From NCBI RefSeq assembly GCF_016106035.1, contig NZ_JADKPZ010000013.1, positions 18,899 through 82,898 on the forward strand: a DNA stretch of 64,000 nt, written 5' to 3'. This DNA is from Arcobacter vandammei (lineage in GTDB: Bacteria > Campylobacterota > Campylobacteria > Campylobacterales > Arcobacteraceae). The notes below the pieces were generated by a model that worked only from the letters and a program-made list of their open reading frames with translations, was not told where the DNA came from and made no database searches. Shown here one piece after another: positions 37,554 to 46,194 of this stretch (positions within the stretch are counted from its first letter, which is position 1; every line of letters starts with the position of its first letter). Position numbers and translations under genes: made by a program.

Positions 37554-37805
37554 CTACTCTTCAAAAAACTCTCTTATATCAATATCTAAAACCTTTGAAA
37601 TTTTTGCAATATGAGTGATGTTAAAATGATGATTATTTTTCCTAATTTCAGCTCTACCTAAATAAGCACTACCATTTAAGCCAATCTCTAGCGATAACTG
37701 AAGCTGTGTTAAGCCTTTTTCTTCTATAAACTTTTTTACATTTTTTGAGACAATATCCAAAACTTCTTCACTATAAATGTCTAAATCTAAAACTACATTA
37801 TTCAA
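37554..37805 (-). CDS. Small XRE-family HTH regulator
   Basis: An 83-aa Cro/CI-type helix-turn-helix protein: VSKNVKKFIEEKGLTQLQLSLEIGLNGS, then GRAEIRKNNHHFNITHIAKISKVLDID. I place the start at the TTG at 37805, with SD AGGAAA eight bases upstream; the longer reading from 37892 would run through an 18-bp palindrome and add 29 residues. With this start it equals in length the HTH at 16533. Two palindromic sites lie upstream (37819-37833 and 37872-37889), so autoregulation is likely. Divergent from an 86-aa gene. Confidence 0.85.
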   Translation of the reverse strand: MNNVVLDLDIYSEEVLDIVSKNVKKFIEEKGLTQLQLSLEIGLNGSAYLGRAEIRKNNHHFNITHIAKISKVLDIDIREFFEE

Positions 37806-37818
37806 TGATATTTTCCTA

Positions 37819-37833
37819 ACGATATATATATCT
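37819..37833. promoter_or_regulatory. Operator-like half-palindrome near the HTH start
   Basis: ACGATATATATATCT repeats 13 bases of the perfect palindrome at 37872-37889. It lies directly upstream of the SD of the HTH gene, where a bound dimer would block transcription. Confidence 0.55.
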
Positions 37834-37871
37834 AAGTTTTGGATAATATAATTTTTGCTAATATTTAGACA

Positions 37872-37889
37872 ACGATATATATATATCGT
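37872..37889. promoter_or_regulatory. Perfect 18-bp palindrome, operator candidate
   Basis: ACGATATATATATATCGT is perfectly self-complementary and shares its ACGATATATATAT core with 37819-37833, centres about 55 bases apart. The region between them contains a minus-strand promoter candidate. It also sits 30 bases upstream of the divergent 86-aa gene. Confidence 0.6.
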
Positions 37890-37919
37890 CAAATATCTAC
37901 CTTTAGTGATTACTACAAA

Positions 37920-38180
37920 ATGAAAAGTAAAATTAGTAGTGAAGATTATTTATACTTAATTGAAATAATAATTTCTACAAATAATCAAAGAAAATCAAGT
38001 GAAATATTTAATATCATAAGTAAAATGGTAGATAATAGATATATTAATTATGAAGAGTTTAAGAAAATAATTCTTGACAATAGTTATTTTGCACTAATTA
38101 AGAAGCATTTAGACCCAGATTTAATTGATTGTGAAGATTATGAAAATTGTAGAGAATTACTAGAAAATTATATAAAGTAG
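37920..38180 (+). CDS. Unknown 86-aa protein divergent from an HTH regulator
   Basis: An 86-aa soluble, slightly acidic, helix-rich protein without signal peptide or recognised family. It contains SEDYLYLIEIIISTNNQRK and ends in a D/E-rich helix. There is no clear SD before the ATG. It is divergent from the HTH gene, with a perfect palindrome 30 bases upstream, so it is probably controlled by that regulator. The pair may form a small accessory unit inserted between fumC and nfo. Confidence 0.55.
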   Translation: MKSKISSEDYLYLIEIIISTNNQRKSSEIFNIISKMVDNRYINYEEFKKIILDNSYFALIKKHLDPDLIDCEDYENCRELLENYIK

Positions 38181-38203
38181 GCTCATAAAGAGCTACTTTA
38201 AAA

Positions 38204-39049
38204 TTATTTCTGAATAAAGCTATATAAAGTTTTTATCTCTTCTGCCCAAATACTCTCATCAATAGTCTCTAAAATAAGTGGAATATCATCCATTCTAGAA
38301 TCATTTGCTAAGAATTTAAAAGCATCCCACCCAATTTTTCCAACTCCCAAGCTATCATGTCTATCGACCCTGCTTCCTAAGTCTGGTTTTGAGTCATTTA
38401 TATGCATTCCACTTAAGTATTCAAAACCTACAATTTTTCCAAACTCATCCCAAGTTTTATCATAAGCTTCTTTTGTTCTTATATCATAACCAGCTGTAAA
38501 CATATGACAAGTATCAATACAAACACCAATTCTGCTTTTATCTTCAACTTTATCAATAATATAGGCTAAATGCTCAAATTTATATCCAAGATTACTTCCT
38601 TGACCAGCTGTATTTTCAAGAACAAGTTTTACTCCACTTGTTTTTTCTATCACTTTATTTAAGGATTGAGCAATATTATCTAAACACTCATCAATACTTA
38701 TTTTTCTCAAATGCGAACCTGGATGAAAATTTAGTCTATCAAGAGCTAAAATCTCGCATCTTTGAACTTCATCAATAAAACTAACTAAAGATTTTTCTCT
38801 AGCATCAGAGTCTGGATGCCCTAAATTTATTAAGTATGAATCGTGTGGCAAAATATGTTTTGCTTCGATTTTACTCTTTTCAAGGTTTTCAAACCACAAA
38901 TCAATTGTTTTATTATCAAGTGCTTTTGCACTCCACTGTCTTTGATTTTTTGTAAATAGTGCAAAAGCTTTTGCACCAATCTCCATAGCATTTAAAGGGG
39001 CATTAAAAACTCCACCACTAGCACTTACATGAGCTCCAAAATATTTCAT
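38204..39049 (-). CDS. nfo: Endonuclease IV
   Basis: AP endonuclease IV of 281 aa, a metal-dependent TIM-barrel enzyme that cleaves at abasic sites in base-excision repair. Motifs: [71 protein letters not shown] and LILETIDE. I place the start at the ATG at 39049, which has SD AGGAA six bases upstream; two in-frame starts lie upstream (39070 and 39055) without better SDs. Confidence 0.95.
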   Translation of the reverse strand: MKYFGAHVSASGGVFNAPLNAMEIGAKAFALFTKNQRQWSAKALDNKTIDLWFENLEKSKIEAKHILPHDSYLINLGHPDSDAREKSLVSFIDEVQRCEILALDRLNFHPGSHLRKISIDECLDNIAQSLNKVIEKTSGVKLVLENTAGQGSNLGYKFEHLAYIIDKVEDKSRIGVCIDTCHMFTAGYDIRTKEAYDKTWDEFGKIVGFEYLSGMHINDSKPDLGSRVDRHDSLGVGKIGWDAFKFLANDSRMDDIPLILETIDESIWAEEIKTLYSFIQK

Positions 39050-39231
39050 CTTCATTCCTATTATTTTCAAAAAGTAACATATGTAAACACTATAAAATTT
39101 TTTTTTATAGATAATTGTTACTTTTTATCATATCCTAAAATAGCTAAGTATAGAATTGTCAAATATTATTCTGTCCAAATTAATACAAAAAGTTTGAACT
39201 AAAATTAAATCAAATAAAAGGTTTGTCTCAT

Positions 39232-40434
39232 ATGAAGAGAGTCGTTATAATCGGTGGTGGATATGCAGGAATTTATGCATTAGGTGAGTTAGTAAAAAAT
39301 AAAAATATAAAAATTACTTTAATAGACAAACATACATATCATAATCTTCAGCCAGAGGTTTATGATTTAATAGCAAACAACTCAAATTTTGCTGATGTAA
39401 CTATTGATTTAACTACATTAATCAAAGGTTTTGATCACGAACATTTAGAGTTTAAAAACTTAAAAGTTAGAAAAATTGATCAAATAGCAAAAAAAATCTA
39501 TACAGAAGAGCAAGAAACTGTTGAATTTGACTATTTAATAGTTGCAGCTGGAACAAGAACATTTTTCCCACCTTCTATTCCAGGGCTTAATAATGCTGAT
39601 GATATTAAAAAACTTCATAGAGCAATTACATTTAAGCAAAGCTTTGAAAAACAGCTATTTGAAAAGGTAAGAGATGAAGCAAAAGAGTGTGAAGATACTC
39701 ATATTGTTGTTGTTGGAGCTGGTTTATCTGGAGTTGAAATAGCAGCTGAGATGGCACACTATTCAAATAAATTTTTCAAAAGGGGAAAATTTTCATGTGA
39801 TAACTTGAAAATCTCTTTGATTAGTAGCTCTTCTTCTATTCTTCCAGGATTAAAACAAGATTTAATAAATATTTCTCAAAAAAGATTAAGAGATTTAGGA
39901 ATAAATGTAATAACAGGAATAAAGCTTCAAAAAGTTGAAGATGGTTTTTGTCATTTCTCAAATGGAACAAAAATTCAACACTCATTTGTTGTATTTACAG
40001 GAGGGGTTGAAGCCTCTACGATTTTAAGTGAAATTGATGATATAGAGAAAAATGCAAAAGGTCAAGTAATTGTAAATGAGTTTATGCAAACAACTACTTA
40101 TGAAAATATTTTCGCTGTTGGAGATATTGCAGAAATTAGAAACAAAAAAGGTGAAATAATGCCTCCGAATGTTACTATTGCCAGAATTAGTGGTAAAAAT
40201 GCAGGTATTAATCTTTTAAGACTAATGGATGGAAGACCTTTATTAAAATGCGACCCTAAATTAGATGGAATTTTAATAGCTCTTGGTGGGTCTTATGCTG
40301 CTGGTGATATTTATGGTCTTTTAACTGTAAAAGGAAGACTAGCTTATGAGATTAAAAAATATGTATTTAGCTCATATAGAAGACCTTTATTAAAACTTAT
40401 TAAAAAAGGTTATGCAAAACTTAAAAGATTATAG
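39232..40434 (+). CDS. Type II NADH dehydrogenase-like flavoprotein
   Basis: A 400-aa pyridine-nucleotide-disulfide-type oxidoreductase of the NDH-2/sulfide-quinone-reductase family. Two Rossmann motifs: RVVIIGGGYAG (FAD, N-terminus) and VVVGAGLSGVE (nucleotide). Later come NIFAVGDIAEI and a basic, hydrophobic C-terminus (YAKLKRL) for membrane attachment. No redox Cys pair of Sqr is evident, so NDH-2 is more likely. It could oxidise NADH in a cell whose complex I lacks NuoE/F. I place the start at the ATG at 39232, ten bases after AAAAGG; the TTG at 39223 is too close. Confidence 0.8.
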   Translation: MKRVVIIGGGYAGIYALGELVKNKNIKITLIDKHTYHNLQPEVYDLIANNSNFADVTIDLTTLIKGFDHEHLEFKNLKVRKIDQIAKKIYTEEQETVEFDYLIVAAGTRTFFPPSIPGLNNADDIKKLHRAITFKQSFEKQLFEKVRDEAKECEDTHIVVVGAGLSGVEIAAEMAHYSNKFFKRGKFSCDNLKISLISSSSSILPGLKQDLINISQKRLRDLGINVITGIKLQKVEDGFCHFSNGTKIQHSFVVFTGGVEASTILSEIDDIEKNAKGQVIVNEFMQTTTYENIFAVGDIAEIRNKKGEIMPPNVTIARISGKNAGINLLRLMDGRPLLKCDPKLDGILIALGGSYAAGDIYGLLTVKGRLAYEIKKYVFSSYRRPLLKLIKKGYAKLKRL

Positions 40435-40477
40435 AACTTTTTGATAATATACTTCAAGAATTTTATAAAGGTTGTTT

Positions 40478-41824
40478 TTGCACAAAAATAGATTTTCAAG
40501 AATTGGTTATATTTTAGCAATTGCTGGAAGTGCCATAGGACTTGGTAATATTTGGAAATTTCCATATATTACAGGTGCAAATGGTGGTGGAGCTTTTGTT
40601 TTGGTCTTTTTACTTACAGTTTTTACTATTGGAATGTCTGTATTTATTGCTGAAATTATTTTAGGTAAAATAGCAAAAAAAGATGCAGTTAGTACTTTTG
40701 AAGAACTCTCTCCAAAAAATCGTAAATATTTTAAATATATTGGTTTCTCATTTCTTACAGGAATTATAATTATCTCATTTTATCCAGTTGTTATTGCTTG
40801 GATTTTACACTATATTGGAGTATCCTTTAACTCTTTACCAGCAAGTGTAAATGAAGCAGAAAGCTATTTTCTGAACTATTCACAAAACAGTATATTATCG
40901 CAGATTTTTTATTTTACTCTTGTATTTCTTGCTATTGCTTATGTTATTTCAAAAGGTGTAAAAGATGGAATAGAAAGGTTAAACAATAGCTTAATTCCAG
41001 CACTATTTTTGATATTTTTATTTATGCTTTTATACTCTTTTTCTCTTGATGGATTTGGAAAAGCTTTTCATTTTATGTTTTATCCAGATTTTGAGAATTT
41101 CAATACAAACTCAATTTTAATAGCAGTTGGTCATGCTTTCTTTTGTCTATCTATTGGAATGAGTACTATTTTGACATATTCATCATCAATAAGTGAAGAT
41201 ACTCATATTTTTAAAGCAGCTTTATTTGTTGTGATTATGGATGTAATAACAGCAATTGTAGCAGGGCTTATAATATTTTCTATCATCTTCACAGCAGATG
41301 CAAGTCCAGATAAAGGTGCAGGTTTGGTATTTATTACTCTTCCTGCTATTTTCTATGAGATGGGAAGTGCTGGAGTTGTTTTTGCTGTTTTCTTTTTTGT
41401 AGCTTTGGCATTTGCAGCTATTACATCAGCAGTTTCAATGATAGAACCAGCTGTAATGTATTTAATAGAAAGAAGGGGATTTTCTAGGAAAAAAGCTACA
41501 ACTACAATTTCTTTAATATCTTATATTTTGGGGATAATGGCAATTTTATCTATGTCAAATGATTTTAAAGAGCTTCTTACTTTTGGCAATAAAAATCTTT
41601 TTGATTGGTTTGATTTTATAACTTCAGCAATTTTAATGCCTCTTGGTGGAATTGCAATTTCCATATTTGTTGCTTTTATTATGGACAAAAATCTTGTAAG
41701 AAAAAATCTTGTGCCATATATGGGAGAGTTTTTATTTAAAGTTTGGTTGTTTATTCTAAGATATTTAACACCACTATTTATTTTGGCTTTGATGTTAAAA
41801 GAGTTAGGAGTTTTAGACTTCTAA
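40478..41824 (+). CDS. Sodium-dependent NSS/SNF-family transporter
   Basis: A 448-aa neurotransmitter:sodium symporter family protein (bacterial type). The diagnostic TM1 is present: SRIGYILAIAGSAIGLGNIWKFPY, read in parts, with the sodium-site residues, and GGGAFVLVF. About 11 to 12 helices are visible. Substrates are probably amino acids. The start is TTG at 40478 with SD AAAGG six bases upstream; the in-frame TTG at 40472 abuts the SD. Confidence 0.9.
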   Translation: MHKNRFSRIGYILAIAGSAIGLGNIWKFPYITGANGGGAFVLVFLLTVFTIGMSVFIAEIILGKIAKKDAVSTFEELSPKNRKYFKYIGFSFLTGIIIISFYPVVIAWILHYIGVSFNSLPASVNEAESYFLNYSQNSILSQIFYFTLVFLAIAYVISKGVKDGIERLNNSLIPALFLIFLFMLLYSFSLDGFGKAFHFMFYPDFENFNTNSILIAVGHAFFCLSIGMSTILTYSSSISEDTHIFKAALFVVIMDVITAIVAGLIIFSIIFTADASPDKGAGLVFITLPAIFYEMGSAGVVFAVFFFVALAFAAITSAVSMIEPAVMYLIERRGFSRKKATTTISLISYILGIMAILSMSNDFKELLTFGNKNLFDWFDFITSAILMPLGGIAISIFVAFIMDKNLVRKNLVPYMGEFLFKVWLFILRYLTPLFILALMLKELGVLDF

Positions 41825-41833
41825 CTCTTTTTT
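41797..41833 (+). terminator. Terminator between NSS transporter and convergent gene
   Basis: Eleven-base stem AAAAGAGTTAG (41797-41807) / CTAACTCTTTT (41821-41831) with a 13-base loop, followed by further T. It overlaps the NSS stop codon and reaches the stop of the convergent 339-aa gene. Confidence 0.7.
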
Positions 41834-42851
41834 ATTGAATAGTATTTAAAATATTTGGTCTATTGTTTTTTGTATATTGATTTAAAATAGAGTTGTTTTC
41901 ATTTATATTACTATTGTATTGCGAAGCACTATTTTTAAAATTTTCTAAAAGTTTTTTTAGTGGGTCTCTAACGGTTGCCAAAGATTGTTCTCTTATTTCA
42001 TTATGTTCCTCTTTTGACAAAGGGTATTCATAAAACATTTGAAAACTTGCAGTTTTGTGTAAGTTGTCGTAATAATCCAATCTATCTTCAAAAAAAGAAA
42101 TTATAGTTTCAAGAATAAAGTTTTGATAATCTATAGATTGTTTATAATTTATAGTTATATCACCAGTAAATGAAAATTTTATATCTTTAAAATCATCTGG
42201 ATTTTCCTCTTTTAGTTTTTCTAGTTTCAAAGCAAAAGCTTGAAACTTTTCCAAAAAACCATCTGTATCATTTGCTTTTTCGCATAAATCAGGATTTCCA
42301 GACAACCATGCAATATCTCCAAATAAAGAGAACACTAAATCAAAAGGTGCTTCCCCTTCTAATTGATCAAGGGTCTCTATAAAAGCTTTTTTTAAAACTG
42401 GATTATCTATTAGATGAAAACCATGATTTTTTGGATCAGGATAAGGCAAATCATATAATGTTGCAACTTTTTGTTTTCCATAGTCCAAAACTCCAGCATA
42501 AGCATATAATTCTGCTCTTTCAACTGCTTGGTCAAAGGATAAACCTTTATCCATCCATTTATATACAAAATTTTCAAAATCTTTTGCATCTTCAAAAGCA
42601 TTATCTTTTGTAGCCATTAGCCACTGGTATCGTCTTTCATTTTCGTGATAATATTGATCTTTAAATGTGTTTTCATAAAAATATTTTCCTCCATATTGAC
42701 CTTTATGAATAGAGTTTTCGGGGAGGTATTCAAAATTGTCAAAATATTGGTTTTCTTTATTGCTTTTAATTTCATTTTTTATGCTTGGACTACTAGAACC
42801 TATCCTTGATTCATCAATTCTAAAAATATCTGTGTTAATATTTTTTATCAT
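41832..42851 (-). CDS. Unknown 339-aa protein downstream of HepT/MntA
   Basis: A 339-aa soluble protein, highly charged and rich in aromatic residues (e.g. NENERRYQWLMATKD, DQYYHENE), with no signal or membrane segment, and no nucleotide or metal motif that I recognise. The Asn-rich tail (SNINENNSILNQYTKNNRPN) is low complexity. SD TAGGG lies ten bases before the ATG. It starts 11 bases after the HepT gene on the same strand, so it may be a third member of that operon. It could also be an unrelated accessory gene. Confidence 0.65.
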   Translation of the reverse strand: MIKNINTDIFRIDESRIGSSSPSIKNEIKSNKENQYFDNFEYLPENSIHKGQYGGKYFYENTFKDQYYHENERRYQWLMATKDNAFEDAKDFENFVYKWMDKGLSFDQAVERAELYAYAGVLDYGKQKVATLYDLPYPDPKNHGFHLIDNPVLKKAFIETLDQLEGEAPFDLVFSLFGDIAWLSGNPDLCEKANDTDGFLEKFQAFALKLEKLKEENPDDFKDIKFSFTGDITINYKQSIDYQNFILETIISFFEDRLDYYDNLHKTASFQMFYEYPLSKEEHNEIREQSLATVRDPLKKLLENFKNSASQYNSNINENNSILNQYTKNNRPNILNTIQ

Positions 42852-42862
42852 TTATTTAATCC

Positions 42863-43231
42863 CTAATTATTTTTATTAAAATGAATTATTGCATTATTGC
42901 AATTTTCTTTAACTTTAGCTAATCCAAATCTAATTATCCACTCAATTATAGATAGATTAACTCCCTCATAATCGTGTGCAATATAAGTTCTTACATCATA
43001 AAGACCTCGTAAATCCTCTTTATCAAAGAAACTTAAAATCTCTTTCTCATCTTTTATTTTTAATTTATTAAATTGTTCTGCAATTGCAGTTAAATGCATT
43101 AAAATAGCAGGTCTATTTGTAATAATGTCGTTTAGTGCATTTGAAATTGAACCACAATTTATTATAATTTTTTCAATATATTCTATTTTTTCAAGCACTA
43201 AATATATTTTTGAGATATTTTGATTATACAT
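42863..43231 (-). CDS. HepT-like ribonuclease toxin
   Basis: A 122-aa HEPN-domain protein (formerly DUF86). The catalytic RX4HXY motif is intact: R81, H86, Y88 in VRTYIAHDYEG. HepT toxins cleave RNA, often tRNA, and are silenced by AMPylation of the motif tyrosine by their MntA partner. It overlaps the MntA gene by eight bases and is followed 11 bases later by an unknown gene. The preserved motif implies an active toxin. Confidence 0.88.
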   Translation of the reverse strand: MYNQNISKIYLVLEKIEYIEKIIINCGSISNALNDIITNRPAILMHLTAIAEQFNKLKIKDEKEILSFFDKEDLRGLYDVRTYIAHDYEGVNLSIIEWIIRFGLAKVKENCNNAIIHFNKNN

Positions 43232-43535
43232 AAATTGTTTTGTCTATTATAAATTTTTTTGCAGTTTTACCCATATTTGAACTATCTGCTAAATCAACAG
43301 GTCTTCCAAAGAAAGAACTTATTTCATTTTTTATTTCATTTACTCTATTTATCGCATTAAAACCATATTTTGAAGCAAAAAGTGGTGTAGCTTCAACTAA
43401 TATATCTATATCACTATTCTTTGTGGCTTCATCTTTTGAGTAAGAACCAAAAAGACCTTTAATAATAAAACCCTCTTTGTTATAAACTTCTTTTAACTCT
43501 TTTAGTTTCAAAATAATTGAATTTTTATCAAGCAT
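43224..43535 (-). CDS. MntA-like nucleotidyltransferase antitoxin
   Basis: A 103-aa minimal nucleotidyltransferase. The GSX10DXD motif is G30, S31, D42, D44 (LFGSYSKDEATKNSDIDILVE), as in MntA antitoxins that AMPylate HepT. The gene order (MntA then HepT with eight-base overlap) is the usual one. It lies in an accessory patch between an NSS transporter and a queuosine gene. Confidence 0.87.
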   Translation of the reverse strand: MLDKNSIILKLKELKEVYNKEGFIIKGLFGSYSKDEATKNSDIDILVEATPLFASKYGFNAINRVNEIKNEISSFFGRPVDLADSSNMGKTAKKFIIDKTIYV

Positions 43536-43575
43536 AGTAATCCTTTATGAAGATAATTAAAATTATAACATATAA

Positions 43576-43962
43576 TTAATCTCTAATTATTTTTATCAAA
43601 ATACCATTTTCGCCATCTCTATGAATTATCTCTTTATCTTCTTTATCAAAAAGGTTTTTTAGAAAATTCTTTGGATAAGTGGAGCTTAGATTCTCTTTAT
43701 TAAAAACTTCCATATCTTGACATTTAAAAGTGCTTTTACAAACCTTATTTTCATATATTTTCATATCCAAAATAGCAACACCAGCATTAAAAATTTGAAC
43801 TTGTGTATAATCTTTGTATTTAAAAATAAAACCTTTATCGTGAAACTTCATATTAGGAGTTTTAAATAAAATTGTTGCACTATTTGAGCTTAATTGTGGC
43901 TCTTTTTGGCTACAACCAGTGATAAAAAATAAAATAATTGCTAAAAAAAGTAAATTTTTGAT
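43576..43962 (-). CDS. Lipoprotein with apparent ATC start codon
   Basis: Read from 43962, the frame encodes (M)KNLLFLAIILFFITGCSQKE and then an acidic/basic mature part ending in NGILIKIIRD, 128 aa in total: an ideal lipoprotein signal with lipobox ITGC. An SD AAAGGA sits six bases before codon 43962-43960, which is ATC. No ATG, GTG or TTG exists in frame between the preceding stop and the lipobox. The first ordinary ATG (43851) would remove the whole signal. Either ATC initiates or the start has been lost; the rest is intact. No function recognised. Confidence 0.6.
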   Translation of the reverse strand: MKNLLFLAIILFFITGCSQKEPQLSSNSATILFKTPNMKFHDKGFIFKYKDYTQVQIFNAGVAILDMKIYENKVCKSTFKCQDMEVFNKENLSSTYPKNFLKNLFDKEDKEIIHRDGENGILIKIIRD

Positions 43963-43991
43963 AGTAAATCCTTTGTTTAAAAATTTTTAAC

Positions 43992-43997
43992 TATAAT
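43992..43997 (+). promoter_or_regulatory. -10 element of queH
   Basis: TATAAT at 43992-43997 with a T-rich upstream run (AAATTTTTAAC), 30 bases before the queH ATG. It is also back to back with the leader of the divergent lipoprotein gene. Confidence 0.6.
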
Positions 43998-44027
43998 TGT
44001 ACCTTATTTTATATTTAAAAGGTTTTT

Positions 44028-45101
44028 ATGTTAGTACATATTTGTTGTGCTGTTGATAGCCACTATTTTTTAGAAAAAATCCAAGAAGAGTATCCAGATG
44101 AGAAACTTGTAGGATATTTTTATGACCCCAATATTCACCCTTATAGTGAATATAGACTTAGATATTTAGATGTTGAATACTCTTGCAAAAAATTAGGTAT
44201 TCCTTTAATTGAAGGCTCTTACAATCTGGAAGAGTGGTTAAAAAAAGTAAAAGGAATGGAGCATTTGCCTGAAAAAGGAGATAGATGTACAGTTTGTTAT
44301 GATGATAGGCTTGATAATAGTGTACAAAAAGCACTTGAATTAGGACATGATAAATTTACAACAACACTTCTAATCTCACCAAAAAAATCTCAAGAAAAGC
44401 TTGATATTATAGGAAATAATTTAGAGAAAAAAACAGGTGTGAAGTTTATTTTCAAAGATTATAGATCTGGAAATGGAATGGAACTTCAAGGAAAAAGAGT
44501 AAAAGAAAATAGCCTTTATAGACAAAACTATTGTGGTTGTCTGTTTGGGCTTACTTCTCAAAGAGAGAACCAAAAAAAACTTATGGATGAGATGTTTAAT
44601 CCTATTTCAAATCAAATTCTGCCCGAATCAATAGAAGAAAGATTAGAGCTTTATAAAAAAAGAAACACTCTTGAAGAAGAGCAAAAAGAGTATAAAATCA
44701 TCAAACAAAGATTTTTAAATTATAGACTTTTATCTGGAAAAATCGTACTTGAAAAAGAGGCAATTCCATCATATATTTTTGCTTATTCTACAATTTCAAG
44801 AAAAAAAATTGAAGCAAAAGTTGAGTATGAAAAAGATGGAATCTCTTATTTATCAAGAGATGAAGTTAAATTTATTTCAATAGAAACATTTAATAGTTTT
44901 GCAAAAACAGATTATAAAAGTGTAAAAGATTTAATCTATACACCACTAAAGTTTGAAGAAGAATTAAAAGTTAGAAACACTATTTTAAACTCAAGTTTTG
45001 ATTTATCAGCTTTAATTGTTCTTGATGAAATTACAGATAAAAAGTATGAAATTTTTATTGATAGTATTACTTATGAAGATGTAAGGGAGAGTTTGATTTG
45101 A
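44028..45101 (+). CDS. queH: Epoxyqueuosine reductase QueH with C-terminal extension
   Basis: QueH (DUF208) performs the last step of queuosine tRNA modification, reducing epoxyqueuosine. Cysteines match the family: C6-C7 (HICCAVD), C87/C90 (GDRCTVC) and C169/C171 (YRQNYCGC). Core QueH proteins end near residue 210; this one has about 150 further residues that I do not recognise. The stop overlaps the TTG start of lpxB (TTGA). SD AAAGG precedes the ATG. Confidence 0.87.
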   Translation: MLVHICCAVDSHYFLEKIQEEYPDEKLVGYFYDPNIHPYSEYRLRYLDVEYSCKKLGIPLIEGSYNLEEWLKKVKGMEHLPEKGDRCTVCYDDRLDNSVQKALELGHDKFTTTLLISPKKSQEKLDIIGNNLEKKTGVKFIFKDYRSGNGMELQGKRVKENSLYRQNYCGCLFGLTSQRENQKKLMDEMFNPISNQILPESIEERLELYKKRNTLEEEQKEYKIIKQRFLNYRLLSGKIVLEKEAIPSYIFAYSTISRKKIEAKVEYEKDGISYLSRDEVKFISIETFNSFAKTDYKSVKDLIYTPLKFEEELKVRNTILNSSFDLSALIVLDEITDKKYEIFIDSITYEDVRESLI

Positions 45102-46141
45102 AAATTTTAGTAAGTGCTATGGAAGCTTCTTCAAATGTTCACTTAAAAGAGTTAAAAAAATATTTAAGTAGTGATGTTGAGTTTGTTGGAGTTTTTGATA
45201 AAGAGTTAGGAAATCCACTTTATGATTTAACAAGCCTTGCTATTATGGGATTTGTTGATGCACTTAAAAAACTAAGATTTTTTTTTAGGCTTAGAGATGA
45301 ACTTGTAAGTCTAGCAAAAGATTGTGATAAAGTTTTATTACTTGATAGCTCTGGCTTTAATCTTCCATTGGCAAAAAAGTTACGACAAACATACCCAAAT
45401 AAAGAGATTATATACTATATCTTACCACAAGCTTGGGCTTGGAAAAAAGGAAGAGTAAAAGTTCTTGAAGCAACTTGTTCAAAACTTTGTTCTATTTTGC
45501 CTTTTGAAAGTGAAATCTATAGTGATAAAAACAAAATATCTTATGTAGGACATCCACTTTTAGATGAGATAAAAGAGTTTAAAAAAGAGCTTTCAAACTC
45601 TGGAAAAATAGTTTTTATGCCAGGAAGTAGAAAAACAGAGATAAAAAATCTTATGCCTATTTTTAAAGAGTTAATCAAAAAAATTCCAAACAAAGAGTAT
45701 GTTTTAGTAATTCCTCAAAAATTTGATGATGAATATATCAAAAAAACTTATGGAGATATACAAGAGTTTACAATCTCAAAAAATGCACACGAAGCTTTAA
45801 TAAGTGCTGAATATGCTTTTATTTGTAGTGGAACAGCAACACTTGAAGCAGCACTTATTGGAACTCCATTTACTTTAGCATATATTGCAAAAAAACTAGA
45901 CTTTTTTATAGGAAAAACATTTGTAAAGTTAAACTATGTTGGATTAGCAAATATCTTTTTTGAGAAAATGGGTAAAGAGCAACTTCATAGTGAATTTTTA
46001 CAAGAAAATGTAAATATAAATAATCTTTTAGATGATTATAATAGCTTTAATAAAGAGAAGTTTTTTGAAAATTCAAAGCTTTTAAGAGCTTATTTAAAGT
46101 ACGGTAGCTCCTCAAATGTAGCAAAGATTATAGAAAACTAA
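45098..46141 (+). CDS. lpxB: Lipid-A-disaccharide synthase
   Basis: GT19 glycosyltransferase LpxB, 347 aa, joining UDP-2,3-diacylglucosamine and lipid X. Landmarks: SAMEASSNVHLKEL, where most LpxB have SGEaSGD; DSSGFNLPLAKKL; YYILPQAWAWKKGR; MPGSRKTEIKNL; and CSGTATLEAALIGTP. Start TTG at 45098 overlaps the queH stop, and SD AGGGAGAG lies upstream. With fabZ and lpxA it forms a lipid A cluster. Confidence 0.95.
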   Translation: MKILVSAMEASSNVHLKELKKYLSSDVEFVGVFDKELGNPLYDLTSLAIMGFVDALKKLRFFFRLRDELVSLAKDCDKVLLLDSSGFNLPLAKKLRQTYPNKEIIYYILPQAWAWKKGRVKVLEATCSKLCSILPFESEIYSDKNKISYVGHPLLDEIKEFKKELSNSGKIVFMPGSRKTEIKNLMPIFKELIKKIPNKEYVLVIPQKFDDEYIKKTYGDIQEFTISKNAHEALISAEYAFICSGTATLEAALIGTPFTLAYIAKKLDFFIGKTFVKLNYVGLANIFFEKMGKEQLHSEFLQENVNINNLLDDYNSFNKEKFFENSKLLRAYLKYGSSSNVAKIIEN

Positions 46142-46153
46142 ACTTCTTTTAGA

Positions 46154-46159
46154 TATAAT
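46154..46159 (+). promoter_or_regulatory. -10 element of the fabZ operon
   Basis: TATAAT at 46154-46159 in CTTTTAGATATAATCATC, about 35 bases before the fabZ ATG. A separate promoter here would express fabZ, lpxA, clpX and possibly mreBC. Confidence 0.6.
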
Positions 46160-46194
46160 CATCAACTTTAGCAAATTTTTATTCAGGAATTATT

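Noticed and set aside
37872..37889. Simple (AT)n microsatellite instead of an operator
   Set aside because: The ACG/CGT ends make it a true palindrome, and a second partial copy lies nearby, so an operator is preferred, though slippage at the AT core remains possible.
37806..37892. Longer N-terminus of the HTH protein from the ATG at 37892
   Set aside because: It would translate the palindromic operator region, add residues unlike any XRE protein, and ignore the good SD in front of the TTG at 37805.
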